In this document: piece by piece, positions 8,540-17,100 of the stretch | How positions within the stretch are numbered: the first letter of the stretch is position 1 | Layout: every line of letters begins with the position of its first letter | Assembly: GCA_045535815.1 (NCBI GenBank) | Contig: JAZSMJ010000036.1 | Span: forward strand, 1 to 40,537 | Direction of reading: 5' to 3' | DNA length: 40,537 bases | From: JAZSMJ01 sp045535815 | Lineage (GTDB): Bacteria > Bacillota > Clostridia > Oscillospirales > CAG-272 | The notes under the pieces: generated by a model | Databases searched by the model: none | What the model was told of the DNA's origin: nothing | What the model saw: only the letters and a program-made list of their open reading frames with translations | Position numbers and translations under genes: made by a program

Positions 8540-9816
8540 ACCGCAGCCCCCTCCTTCTCAATTTCCTTTTCCTTTGCCGAAGCTATATTTTCACGGGCAA
8601 CGGCCAGCATAAGCTTTATTCTGTTCTCCTGATTTACCTTTGAAGCACCCGGGTCGTAGTCCACCGGGCAGATATTGGAGCTTGGGAAAAGCTCCTTGAA
8701 GGTACGTATAACGCCCTTTCCGACTATATGATTGGGCAGACAGCCGAACGGCTGAGCGCAGACGATATTGCTATAGCCGTTTTCGATAAGCTCTCCCATT
8801 TCGGCACTCAGAAGCCATCCCTCGCCCATCTTGACCCCTCTGTCAAGCACTCTGTCCGCCATCTTTTTGGTATCCTCGAATTTTGAGGGAGCGGTAAATT
8901 CGGGATAGGGCTCAAGCGCATCGAGCATCGCCCTCTCAAGCCTGCCGATCAGGCGCTCTGACAAAACTCCTATCCGTTTAGCGCTCTTTTTTCCGCCGTA
9001 GATATCGTAATCTATGCCGATATTTGCAAAGCAGTACTGCACGAAGGCAAGCACGCCCGGCACCATATATTCGCAGTCCTGCGATTCGAGAAATTCCTCA
9101 AGTCCGTTGTTGCCGAAGGGAGAATATTTGACGTAGATCTCGCCGACTATCCCCACCTTGACCTTTTGCTGATGCGTTCTTTCTATCCTTGAAAAATCGC
9201 TGACTATGGCTCTTAAATTGCTTCTTAACCCCTTGCCGACAAGGCCTTTGTTTTTTCTGAATTGGGAGATGAGCTCCTTATTCCAGCGCTCGACCAAGGC
9301 AAGCGTTTCGCCCTTGTTTTTCTCGTATGGCTTTACCTGATTTTTCAGAAGCATCAGCATATCGCCGTATACCACCGCCATCAGACCCTTGAAGAGCATC
9401 ATGGGAGTCAGCGAAAATCCGCTACCCTTTTCCATCCCCGAAAAGCTCAAGGAAACCACGGGAACGTATCCCATTCCCATATTGTCAAGCGCACGGCGCA
9501 AAAGCCATATGTAGTTGGATGCACGGCATCCGCCGCCCGTCTGGAACTGCAAAAGTGCGATCTTATGCGTATCGTATTCACCGCTTGTCAGCGCATGTAT
9601 CTGCTGACCTACGACGCATATGGCAGGATAGCACATATCGTTATGCATATGCTGAAGTCCGCAGTCTATTACCTGCTTGCCTCGGCTTCTCAGAACCTTG
9701 ACATTATAGCCGTACATGGCGAATATCTCCTTGATAAGGTCCATATGCATAGGGAATATATCGGGGATCAATATGACGTGGTCCTTTTTCATCTCTTTTG
9801 TAAATTCTGCAGCCAT
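8536..9816 (-). CDS. HgdB/COG3581-like iron-sulfur partner of the activase
   Basis: A 426-residue protein related to the 2-hydroxyacyl-CoA dehydratase / double-cubane-cluster family. Likely cluster ligands are visible: C52, C62 and C67 in the stretch VIDCGLQHMHNDMCYPAIC, C97 in GGGCRASNY, and two cysteines in CAQPFGCLPNH near residue 355. In many Firmicutes an equivalent module is fused to the activase as one chain of about 1,400 residues; here it is separate, encoded first and translationally coupled to the activase by a 4-base overlap. By family logic it would receive ATP-driven electrons and reduce or dehydrate an unknown substrate. The ATG at 9816 has only a weak ribosome binding site. 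It is the first gene of the operon after the promoter at 9871-9899. Confidence 0.82.
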   Translation of the reverse strand: MAAEFTKEMKKDHVILIPDIFPMHMDLIKEIFAMYGYNVKVLRSRGKQVIDCGLQHMHNDMCYPAICVVGQQIHALTSGEYDTHKIALLQFQTGGGCRASNYIWLLRRALDNMGMGYVPVVSLSFSGMEKGSGFSLTPMMLFKGLMAVVYGDMLMLLKNQVKPYEKNKGETLALVERWNKELISQFRKNKGLVGKGLRSNLRAIVSDFSRIERTHQQKVKVGIVGEIYVKYSPFGNNGLEEFLESQDCEYMVPGVLAFVQYCFANIGIDYDIYGGKKSAKRIGVLSERLIGRLERAMLDALEPYPEFTAPSKFEDTKKMADRVLDRGVKMGEGWLLSAEMGELIENGYSNIVCAQPFGCLPNHIVGKGVIRTFKELFPSSNICPVDYDPGASKVNQENRIKLMLAVARENIASAKEKEIEKEGAAV

Positions 9817-9870
9817 CTCGTTTATAACCTAAATCCTTTTTCGGCATAAAAAAATAATAAATAATAATAT

Positions 9871-9899
9871 ATTATATCATATTTTGCCGAAAACTGCAA
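9871..9899 (-). promoter_or_regulatory. Promoter of the HgdB-HgdC-pdp operon
   Basis: Minus-strand -35 TTGCAG (9899-9894), 17-base spacer, -10 TATAAT (9876-9871). A closely similar promoter with the same TTGCAGTTTT start lies ahead of purC at 19707-19735. Confidence 0.75.
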
Positions 9900-9975
9900 T
9901 ATTTTTCTTTTTGGAATTGACTCAGTCACCCCATCTGAGCCTTCAAAAAGTAAAATATTTTTTTATTTTCTCTCA

Positions 9976-10122
9976 CGCGTTACGCGCGCACGCACACACG
10001 CTCTCGAGAGAGAGCCGCCAAAGGCGAGTTCGTATTCGGATTCGGATTAGGATTCGGATTGGATTCGGATTGGATTGGATTGTATTGGATTCAGGCGGTG
10101 ACCCACCGTGACTCACCGTGGA
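9976..10122. repeat. Low-complexity tracts: CG/CA alternation, GGATTC-type satellite, GTGAC 10-mer
   Basis: Three simple tracts lie side by side. About 9976-10004 alternates purine and pyrimidine (CGCG and CACA steps), followed by the CTCTCGAGAG palindrome. About 10030-10093 is an irregular satellite of GGATTCGGATT and GGATT units. At 10098-10120 is a 10-base tandem unit, GTGACCCACC then GTGACTCACC then GTGG. None of the open frames across it looks like a protein. No gene is seen in 9817-10578. Confidence 0.7.
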
Positions 10123-10260
10123 TTTTGATTCTGCTCACCAAAAAATCAGTACCGTTAGCTTTTTTTCGACGCATCCCCGTTTCTGCCTCTTGACCGCATA
10201 AAAAAATTCCTTCATATCCCGCGCCCACACGCACGATACGCCCTCACCTGCGCCTACAAG

Positions 10261-10497
10261 TATATTATACCACTGCAAACGTGACAGGTGTGACAAGTAG
10301 GTCACCGTCAGATAGCACGAACACAGATCGTGACCTACCCAAATATTCCTCACGATCTTCGACCGTGAAGAATATTTGCAAAATGCGGTGCGGACGTGTT
10401 TGTTCGCACCATACCCGTAGGGGATGGCGCCTCGACATCCCGGGGATGTTCGCTAACTTTGTCACGTTTGTCACATCCACGGTGGTATAATATAGTT
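10261..10497. mobile_element. MITE-like palindromic element
   Basis: About 237 bases with imperfect terminal inverted repeats: both ends begin TATATTATACCAC and match at about 28 of 36 positions. Each end also carries two GTGACA motifs nine bases apart. Inside is a long hairpin with arms CAAATATTC and GAATATTTG, and a copy of the CCGTAGGGG..CATCCC repeat shared with 19873-19894 and 20023-20047. No transposase is encoded. It could be a non-autonomous element or a structured remnant; target-site duplications are not obvious. Confidence 0.45.
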
Positions 10498-10513
10498 ATA
10501 GAGAGCTCTGCCA

Positions 10514-10552
10514 CATAAAAAAACCGCAAGCGAAGTATTCCGCTTACGGTTT
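10514..10552 (-). terminator. Intrinsic terminator of the solute-binding lipoprotein gene
   Basis: Read on the minus strand, AAACCGTAAGCG pairs with CGCTTGCGGTTT (12 pairs, one G-U) and is followed by a run of seven T. It lies 27 bases beyond the stop codon. Confidence 0.9.
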
Positions 10553-10578
10553 ATCATATCATTACTCTTTCAAGGTCA

Positions 10579-12069
10579 TCATTCAAAGGCTTCGTTTATT
10601 TCATCAAGCTTGCTTACTATCGCTTTGGTGCTTCTCTTGTAGATGGACGCAAAGTTACCCATATTGTTATTCATAGCCGTGAGAATAGTATCGGGAAGTC
10701 CGTTTATACGGTTTGCCATAACGAGATCGAATACACGGTTTGCCATAATGTAGTCCTCTATCATCTCGTAGGAGTCATCATCTCTTGAGAACTTGCCCTG
10801 AACCATCATATTGAAATATGCAGGCGTAGTAATTTCGGATGAAAGATATGCCATATATTCAAGAACCATACCCGTCTTTTCAAGGTCGGGAGCTGTCGTG
10901 GGAACTGCTATAGCAGATCCGCCCCAGTGGTGAATGAACGAGGTGTAGTCGCCTTCCTCATCGTACTTGGGAAGCGGAATGATACCGAAATCCTGCTCAA
11001 CGTCTCTGAAGGAGTTGAGCGACTGAAGCGTTTCGGTATAGAAAATGGATCTTTCCTCCCAGAACATATTTCTTCCGTTTTCGGAGTTTTCGCCGAATGC
11101 GTCGTTCTGCTGCTGATTGTGTGAGTTGTAGGCAATAGTACCGTTCGATACCTTCATTACCTTTGCCAGCATATCGAGCCCACGATCGTCAAGCTCGTTG
11201 AAGACAAGCTCATCTTCCTCGTTCTTGGTGCAATATTTGAAGCCTGAGCAGAGGATAAAGCCTTCGGGGCCTGAACCTTGGAAGGAGGTTCCGTACTGGT
11301 CAACGCTGGTCATCTTGTTATCGTTATTGAGGTCCTTTGTGAAGCCCTTTATAATGTCGTAGTATGCGTCAAGCGTCCACTTGCCGTCACGGACGAGATC
11401 ATAGATATAGTCGTCATCATATCCGAGGTCGGATATAACGCCCTTATTATAAGCGCATACCCATGTCTGACCGTAGGATGTCAGGTTTATATCCGAGCAG
11501 GTATAGTAAAGCTTGTTCTTTATTGAGAAATTCTCTCTGGTCCTCTGGTCCCACCAGGGCTTGTCGAGATCTATATAAGGGATATCGGTCTCAAGGTCTA
11601 AAAGAAGGCCGTTTGATGCTGCGGAAAAGCTTGCCATCAGGTTCATATTGACTGCGTCGAGTGAATCGTCACCGCCTGCAACCTGAGCGTAAAGAAATTC
11701 GTAAAAACCTTCAACGCCTACCTCTACCTGAGTTACCTCAACACCGTATTTGTCATAAAGTGCGGCGTTACGCTTATATACTGCATCGTTGATGGTCTCT
11801 CCGAGTATTTCTTCAGCACAAAGGTCGTAACCACCCGTTCTTATCAGAAGGTTGATATTAAGATCGTTTGCATCGGGAAGCTCATCGGGAAGATATGTAG
11901 GCGGCGGATTTTTGGTCTCTGCCTCGGTTTCTTCTTCGGACTGCTCGGGAGCATTATCTGTGGTTTCCTGCTGCACGTCGGGAGCATCCTCCGAATCACA
12001 GGCAAACAACGAAAGGGTGAAGAGCACCGTCAAAAGCAATGCCAATGCAATCAAGGTTTTTTTGTTCAT
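10579..12069 (-). CDS. Extracellular solute-binding lipoprotein (ABC transporter, family 1 type)
   Basis: A 496-residue protein with a type II signal peptide: MNKK, a hydrophobic run, then lipobox LFAC with the lipidated cysteine at about residue 24. A disordered acidic/Gln/Thr linker follows and then a substrate-binding domain. The overall architecture resembles the sugar/oligosaccharide family 1 of solute-binding proteins; the ligand cannot be read from sequence. It would sit on the outer face of the membrane and deliver its ligand to an ABC permease. No permease or ATPase gene is nearby, so the partner is encoded elsewhere. It has its own consensus promoter (12108-12136) and terminator, and is therefore separate from the Gfo/Idh operon upstream, though it may serve the same substrate. 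Confidence 0.85.
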   Translation of the reverse strand: MNKKTLIALALLLTVLFTLSLFACDSEDAPDVQQETTDNAPEQSEEETEAETKNPPPTYLPDELPDANDLNINLLIRTGGYDLCAEEILGETINDAVYKRNAALYDKYGVEVTQVEVGVEGFYEFLYAQVAGGDDSLDAVNMNLMASFSAASNGLLLDLETDIPYIDLDKPWWDQRTRENFSIKNKLYYTCSDINLTSYGQTWVCAYNKGVISDLGYDDDYIYDLVRDGKWTLDAYYDIIKGFTKDLNNDNKMTSVDQYGTSFQGSGPEGFILCSGFKYCTKNEEDELVFNELDDRGLDMLAKVMKVSNGTIAYNSHNQQQNDAFGENSENGRNMFWEERSIFYTETLQSLNSFRDVEQDFGIIPLPKYDEEGDYTSFIHHWGGSAIAVPTTAPDLEKTGMVLEYMAYLSSEITTPAYFNMMVQGKFSRDDDSYEMIEDYIMANRVFDLVMANRINGLPDTILTAMNNNMGNFASIYKRSTKAIVSKLDEINEAFE

Positions 12070-12107
12070 TTTGAAATGGGTCCTTTCATTTGTTGAGATA
12101 TAGTTTT

Positions 12108-12136
12108 ATTATACTTAAAAAAAGACAATAAGTCAA
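12108..12136 (-). promoter_or_regulatory. Sigma-A promoter of the solute-binding lipoprotein gene
   Basis: Minus-strand -35 TTGACT (12136-12131), 17-base spacer, -10 TATAAT (12113-12108). The AAAGGA ahead of the ATG at 12069 is unusually far away (about 12 bases). Confidence 0.85.
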
Positions 12137-12191
12137 TAAGAAATATTAAAAAAAGGCAAATTATGTGAAGTGAAGCAAAAATCACCATCAC

Positions 12192-12215
12192 AAAAAGGGC
12201 GACTCACAGTCGCCC
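12192..12215 (-). terminator. Second terminator behind the Gfo/Idh operon
   Basis: On the minus strand GGGCGACT/AGTCGCCC form an 8-base-pair stem with a 3-base loop, followed by TTTTT. It lies just after the small remnant frame ending at 12229. Confidence 0.8.
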
Positions 12216-12228
12216 CATAGTATTCCGT

Positions 12229-12276
12229 TTACGAAAGAGCCTTCTCGGCCTTGAGAGCCGTTTTATACCGCTCCAT
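12229..12276 (-). pseudogene. Possible 3' remnant of a lost gene (MERYKTALKAEKALS)
   Basis: Between two terminators a short minus-strand frame reads SFDRYMERYKTALKAEKALS then a stop, with a terminator directly after. The residues look like the helical tail of a longer protein (sugar kinases of the FGGY family often end in a similar YxRYK..L helix), but there is too little to assign. It could also be a chance frame or a tiny gene starting at ATG 12276. Confidence 0.25.
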
Positions 12277-12290
12277 ATACCTATCAAATG

Positions 12291-12320
12291 AAAATGCCCC
12301 ACTCGCTAAAGCGAACGGGG
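12291..12320 (-). terminator. Terminator of the Gfo/Idh operon
   Basis: Read on the minus strand, CCCCGTTCGC pairs with GCGAGTGGGG (10 pairs including two G-U) around loop TTTA, followed by CATTTTCATTT. It lies 20 bases beyond the stop of the last Gfo/Idh gene. Confidence 0.75.
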
Positions 12321-12339
12321 CAAATACATAGCTTATATA

Positions 12340-13590
12340 TCAGAGCTTTTCAACCGAGTTTATCGGGATCGTTCTCTTTCCGTTTTCATCGGGATAGGGA
12401 GTGAGATCGTCTTCACGCCACTTGTTTCTATCTTCAACGCTTCTGAAATCGGGTATATCGTACACACGGCCGCCCTCAAGACAGCTTCTCCAGCCGAGTA
12501 TACCGCAGGCTGACATAGTGCACGCCGCATAAACGTCAAAGAAGGGATGAACGTCGTCTCTTATATAATCGACGAAGTTGTGGAGCACCCAGAAGTCACC
12601 GCCGCTGTGTGTAGCGTTTCTTGCGATATCGTCGTGATCCTCGAAGGCAGGCGTGTAGTTTGCGCTTGATCCGCCGCCGTAGCTCATGGATCTTATTCTG
12701 CCGTCTGATGCGCGCTTGAGAAGATCGTCAAAGACCTCCTGCGGCTTTTCCCATTCGTTGTAATTTACGAATACCGACTCGCCGTAGGCTCTTCCTGTCT
12801 CACAGCTTCCTATCTCACCAACGAATCTGTATGCAGAGTGCGAGGGCATTGAGCTACAACCGGTAAATCGGAAAATACCTCCCTCATTGGTCTGCGCAGT
12901 CATCATTCCGACCATATCCGGAGCAGGCTCACGGGCGCCCTTGAGAAATTCCTCACGGTGCTTTGAGTAGGCCGAAAATCCGCTTATTTTGGTCGGGAAC
13001 TGACCGCTTATATACATAAGCGGACCGAGTGCGTGAGTTATGTAATAGGTAACGGGGGTGTAGTTACGCCAATGATTAGGTGTAGGCGAGAGCATCTTTA
13101 TAACGTCAAGAGGAGCGGGATGGTTGTACTCACCCTCGCAGTATTTCATATGACCGAGAGAGCCGCCGCGGTAAAGGCGTGCGATCTCCATCATAGGTGC
13201 GGTGAAGGGATAGTTTTCGACAAGCATGTACTTTGCGCTCGATCTCTCAACTGCCTCGCAAAGCTCGACGCATTCCTTCATGGTGGAGGCAGCCGTGCAC
13301 TCGGAGAGCACGTGGATACCGCGATCAAGAGCCTTGATAGCGTAGGGTGCGTGATTGTTGAAGGCGTTTGACAGGATGACTGCATCGATACCCGAATCGA
13401 GAAGCTCCTCGTAGGTCTCGCAGATCTTTACGTCCTTAGGAGCGTTTTCGATACCTCTCTGCATAAGCCCCTTGTCACGCTCGCAAAGAGCGTAGATAAC
13501 GGTATCGTCGGTCATCTGCTTGAGTATCTCCTGAAATGCATAGCCTCTCCAAAGGCCAAAAAGACCTATTTTAACCTTTTCTTTAGACAT
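12340..13590 (-). CDS. Gfo/Idh/MocA family protein, paralogue A
   Basis: A 416-residue protein of the NAD(P)-dependent sugar oxidoreductase superfamily: N-terminal Rossmann part opening KIGLFGLWRGYAF, then the C-terminal alpha/beta domain with CEGEYNHP, THALGPL and YGGGSS motifs. Most members carry EKP with a catalytic lysine at the end of the Rossmann domain; here the equivalent position reads HVLSECTAAST with no lysine, so the chemistry may differ from a simple dehydrogenase. It is the last and 3'-most gene of the operon. A conserved leader with AAGGAG eight to nine bases before ATG 13590 precedes it. Residues about 65-130 match paralogue C almost exactly, while its C-terminus (DDLTPYPDENG) differs from B and C. 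Confidence 0.85.
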   Translation of the reverse strand: MSKEKVKIGLFGLWRGYAFQEILKQMTDDTVIYALCERDKGLMQRGIENAPKDVKICETYEELLDSGIDAVILSNAFNNHAPYAIKALDRGIHVLSECTAASTMKECVELCEAVERSSAKYMLVENYPFTAPMMEIARLYRGGSLGHMKYCEGEYNHPAPLDVIKMLSPTPNHWRNYTPVTYYITHALGPLMYISGQFPTKISGFSAYSKHREEFLKGAREPAPDMVGMMTAQTNEGGIFRFTGCSSMPSHSAYRFVGEIGSCETGRAYGESVFVNYNEWEKPQEVFDDLLKRASDGRIRSMSYGGGSSANYTPAFEDHDDIARNATHSGGDFWVLHNFVDYIRDDVHPFFDVYAACTMSACGILGWRSCLEGGRVYDIPDFRSVEDRNKWREDDLTPYPDENGKRTIPINSVEKL

Positions 13591-13638
13591 AATATTTCTC
13601 CTTTTGTCTATAGCTTTGGTGTGAATTAAACTGTTATA

Positions 13639-14892
13639 TTATATTTTTTCAATTGAGTTCACGGGAAGCGTTCTCTTTCCGCTTTCATCCGGGAACGGAG
13701 TGAGAGCGTCGTCTCTCCACTTGTTTCTATCTTCAACGCTTCTGAAATCGGGAATTTCGTAGACCTTGCCGTTTTCAAGACAGCTTCTCCAGCCGAGAAT
13801 ACCGCAGGCAGCCATGGTGCATCCAACGTAAACGTCAAAGAAGGGATGGATATCGTCTCTTATGTAGTCAACGAAGTTGTGAAGCACCCAGAAGTCACCG
13901 CCGCCGTGTGTTGCTTCTCTTGCGATGTCGTCGTGATCCTCAAACGCGGGCACGTAGCTGACAGAGCTGCCGCCGCCGTAGTTTATAGATCTTATCTTGC
14001 CTTCTCCCATTCTGTCAAACAGCTCGTCAAAGACCTCCTTTGGCTTTTCCCAATCATTGTAACTTAGGAATACCGAGCCGCCTTGTGCGGTTCCGCCCTC
14101 ACAGCTTCCGACCTCGCCGCAGAATCTGTAAACAGAGTAGTGCGTCGGCAGGGACGAGCAACCGGTGAAGCGGAAGATACCGCCCTCGTTTGTCTGCGTG
14201 GTCATCATAGCGACCATATCCGAAACGACGTCACGCTCTTCCTTCAAAACGTCAGCGTTATGCTGTGAATACGAAGCAAAGGCGCTTACCCTCACGGGTA
14301 TCTGACCGGTTACCTTCATAAGCGGACCGAGAGCGTGGGTAACGTAATATGTAGCGGGAATATACTTGCGCCAATGCATAGGAGTAGGCGCAAGCATCTT
14401 GGCGTGCTCGACCGGGCCGGGATGATTGTACTCACCCTCGCAGTATTTAATATGACCGAGCGAGCCGCCCTTATAAATACGGTCTATCTCCATTAAGGGA
14501 GCAGTAAACGGATAGTTTTCGACCTGCATAAACTTTGCGCTCGATCTTTCAGCCGCCTCGCAAAGCTCAACAAGCTGCTTCATAGTTGAGCCTGCAATGC
14601 ACTCGGAAAGCACGTGTATACCTTTATCAAGCGCCTTAATAGCATACGGTGCATGCTCGTCAAAGCCGTTTGCAAGTATGACCGCGTCAATGCCCGAATC
14701 AAGAAGCTCGTCAAAGGTCTCGCAGACCTTGACGCCCTCGGGCGCGTTGTCGATACCTCTCTGCAGAAGTCCCTTATCACGCTCGCAAAGAGCGTAGATA
14801 ACGGTATCGTCGGTCATCTGCTTGAGTATCTCCTGAAAGGCATAGCCTCTCCAAAGGCCAAAAAGACCTATTTTAACCTTTTCTTTAGACAT
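13639..14892 (-). CDS. Gfo/Idh/MocA family protein, paralogue B
   Basis: A 417-residue tandem paralogue of A and C with the same opening KIGLFGLWRGYAF and the same lysine-less motif, here HVLSECIAGST. It is the most divergent of the three in the middle (PVEHAKMLAPTPMHWRKYIPATYY), which suggests a different substrate or partner subunit. Yet its last 23 residues (DALTPFPDESGKR and on) equal those of C, and its 5' leader nearly equals that of A, a sign of exchange between copies. A 48-base spacer separates it from A. AAGGAG precedes ATG 14892. The function is not known beyond the family; a sugar, sugar acid or inositol-like substrate is the usual expectation. Confidence 0.85.
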   Translation of the reverse strand: MSKEKVKIGLFGLWRGYAFQEILKQMTDDTVIYALCERDKGLLQRGIDNAPEGVKVCETFDELLDSGIDAVILANGFDEHAPYAIKALDKGIHVLSECIAGSTMKQLVELCEAAERSSAKFMQVENYPFTAPLMEIDRIYKGGSLGHIKYCEGEYNHPGPVEHAKMLAPTPMHWRKYIPATYYVTHALGPLMKVTGQIPVRVSAFASYSQHNADVLKEERDVVSDMVAMMTTQTNEGGIFRFTGCSSLPTHYSVYRFCGEVGSCEGGTAQGGSVFLSYNDWEKPKEVFDELFDRMGEGKIRSINYGGGSSVSYVPAFEDHDDIAREATHGGGDFWVLHNFVDYIRDDIHPFFDVYVGCTMAACGILGWRSCLENGKVYEIPDFRSVEDRNKWRDDALTPFPDESGKRTLPVNSIEKI

Positions 14893-14940
14893 AATATTTC
14901 TCCTTTTATATATAGCTTTGGTGTGAATTAAACGGTTATA

Positions 14941-16191
14941 TTATATTTTTTCAATTGAGTTCACGGGAAGCGTTCTCTTTCCGCTTTCATCCGGGAACGG
15001 AGTGAGAGCGTCGTCTCTCCACTTGTTTCTCTCCTCGGCGTTTTTGAAATCGGGGATATCGTATACCCTGCCGCCCTCAAGACAGCTTCTCCAGCCGAGA
15101 ATAGCGCAGGCCGACATAGCACACGCAGCATACACGTCAAAGAAGGGGTGAACATCGTCTCTTATATAATCTATAAAATTGTGAAGCACCCAGAAGTCGC
15201 CTCCGCTGTGAGATGCATTTCTTGCAATATCATCGTGCTCCTCAAATGCAGGGGTATAGCTTGCGCTCGAGCCGCCGCCGTAGCTCATCGATCTTATCCT
15301 GCCGTCTGCAAGACGGTCGAGAAGATCGTCAAATACCTCCTTGGGCTTTTCCCATTCGTTGTAATTTACGAATACCGATTCGCCGTAAGCCCTGCCGGTC
15401 TCACAGCTTCCGATCTCGCCGCAGAATCTGTATGCGGAGTGAGATGGCATATGCGACCAGCCGTTGAAACGGAAGATACCGCCCTCATTCGTTTGAGCCG
15501 TCATCATACCTACCAGATCCGGCAGCTCGTTATGAAAATCCTTAAGATAATCTGCGTGATGCTGTGAATATGCGGAAAAACCGCTTATCCTTACCGGGAA
15601 CTGACCGCTTATCTGCATAAGCGGACCGAGAGCGTGAGTTATGTAATAGGTTGCGGGCACGTATCTTCGCCAGTGATCCGGTCTTGGAGAGAGAGCCTTG
15701 TATGTATCAAGGTCAAACGGATGGTTGTACTCACCCTCGCAGTATTTCATATGGCCGAGCGAGCCGCCGCGGTAAAGACGGGCGATCTCCATCATAGGTG
15801 CGGTGTAGGGATAGTTTTCGATAAGCATATACTTTGCGCTCGATCTCTCGACCGCCTCGCAAAGCTCGACGCACTCCTTCATAGTGGAGGCGGCGGTGCA
15901 CTCGGAGAGCACGTGGATACCCTTGTCCAGCGCCTTGATAGCGTAGGGCGCATGATTGTTGAAGGCGTTTGACAGGATGACTGCATCGATACCCGAATCG
16001 AGAAGCTCCTCATAGGTCTCGCAGATCTTTACGTCCTTAGGAGCGTTTTCGATACCTCTCTGCATAAGGCCCTTGTCACGCTCGCAAAGAGCGTAGATAA
16101 CGGTATCGGCGGTCATCTGCTTGAGTATCTCCTGAAAGGCATAGCCACTCCAAAGGCCAAAAAGACCTATTTTAACCCTTTCCTTAGACAT
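14941..16191 (-). CDS. Gfo/Idh/MocA family protein, paralogue C
   Basis: A 416-residue paralogue and the first of the three in transcription order. It opens KIGLFGLWSGYAF (Ser replacing the Arg of A and B) and again has HVLSECTAAST where most relatives have EKP. Conserved CEGEYNHP, YYITHALGPLMQ and YGGGSS motifs follow. Its N-terminal half is close to A, its C-terminal tail identical to B. GAAAGGAG lies before ATG 16191. It follows the transporter gene by about 30 bases, so all five genes from 18062 to 12340 probably form one message. Three copies retained in frame suggest either a heteromeric enzyme or three related substrates. Confidence 0.85.
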   Translation of the reverse strand: MSKERVKIGLFGLWSGYAFQEILKQMTADTVIYALCERDKGLMQRGIENAPKDVKICETYEELLDSGIDAVILSNAFNNHAPYAIKALDKGIHVLSECTAASTMKECVELCEAVERSSAKYMLIENYPYTAPMMEIARLYRGGSLGHMKYCEGEYNHPFDLDTYKALSPRPDHWRRYVPATYYITHALGPLMQISGQFPVRISGFSAYSQHHADYLKDFHNELPDLVGMMTAQTNEGGIFRFNGWSHMPSHSAYRFCGEIGSCETGRAYGESVFVNYNEWEKPKEVFDDLLDRLADGRIRSMSYGGGSSASYTPAFEEHDDIARNASHSGGDFWVLHNFIDYIRDDVHPFFDVYAACAMSACAILGWRSCLEGGRVYDIPDFKNAEERNKWRDDALTPFPDESGKRTLPVNSIEKI

Positions 16192-16221
16192 TGTATTTCT
16201 CCTTTCTATATATAAAAGTTT

Positions 16222-17100
16222 TTATACTGTAAGCAAAATTATAGCGCTTATTCCTACCGCCATCGATAAAGCCTTGACAGCGGAAAATTTTTCCTTAAAA
16301 AACAGGAAGGAAACGGCTGATGACATCAGCGCAAGACCTCCGTTTATGCAAGGATACAGTATTGTGGCATCCACCCTCGTACTGAGCGAGCCGAGCAGTC
16401 CGTTACCGACAAAGCTGCCTATGCCCGCAAGGAAGGTTATCGGCACAACTGCCGCACCGCATTTGAAATTCTCGCTCCACTTAAAGCGTTGCCCCTTATT
16501 TTCAACAAGAAATATTCCGAAAAAGCATACGAAAGCAACGAAATACGCAAGTGCGAGGAATGAGGTATTATCTCCCTTGTGCATTGCATTCTGCTTTTGC
16601 AGAACTGCCGTGATACCGTTAGCAAAAAATGCAATTATAACGCAGACCGTCCACACGGTGCTGACCCGACCGTTTCCGTTGCCCGTCTTACCGAGAGCAG
16701 AGATAACGAAGGTCGCTATCATAAGCACAAGACCAGCCACCCTCAATGGCGTCGGCACCTCTCCGAATACTGCAAGCGAATATATTATCGGGATAGAAAG
16801 GCTCATATTCGTAATGACCGAGGTGAGTGACATCGGGCCGCATTCAAGGCATCTCGAGCTCATATAAGCCGCCGTTGTAAACAGCATACCGAAAAAAACG
16901 GCAAGGCAGAGCGAGAGTGTCGAGAGCGAGAAATTGCCTTGGCAGGATATACTGTAGGCAATCGAAGCGACAAGACAAAAGCAGGACTGAAAAAGTCTTA
17001 TAGAGGGCTTTGCGCCCCATATCTTGAGTTGGAAAAGCCGAGTCATCGACGATGAGAGGCAGAAAAACACCACGGCTGTAAAAATTTCAATATACGTCAA
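16222..17100 (-). CDS. DMT superfamily (EamA-like) transporter
   Basis: A 292-residue, strongly hydrophobic protein with about ten predicted membrane helices in two similar halves (the second starts near STVWTVCVIIAFFANG), typical of drug/metabolite transporters with EamA domains. The substrate is not predictable; the context suggests export or import of a sugar-like metabolite handled by the adjacent Gfo/Idh proteins. The start is a TTG at 17100, overlapping the preceding stop as TTGA, with a strong AGGAGGGGG seven bases upstream; no ATG fits this ribosome binding site. The overlap implies translational coupling to the upstream gene. Confidence 0.85.
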   Translation of the reverse strand: MTYIEIFTAVVFFCLSSSMTRLFQLKIWGAKPSIRLFQSCFCLVASIAYSISCQGNFSLSTLSLCLAVFFGMLFTTAAYMSSRCLECGPMSLTSVITNMSLSIPIIYSLAVFGEVPTPLRVAGLVLMIATFVISALGKTGNGNGRVSTVWTVCVIIAFFANGITAVLQKQNAMHKGDNTSFLALAYFVAFVCFFGIFLVENKGQRFKWSENFKCGAAVVPITFLAGIGSFVGNGLLGSLSTRVDATILYPCINGGLALMSSAVSFLFFKEKFSAVKALSMAVGISAIILLTV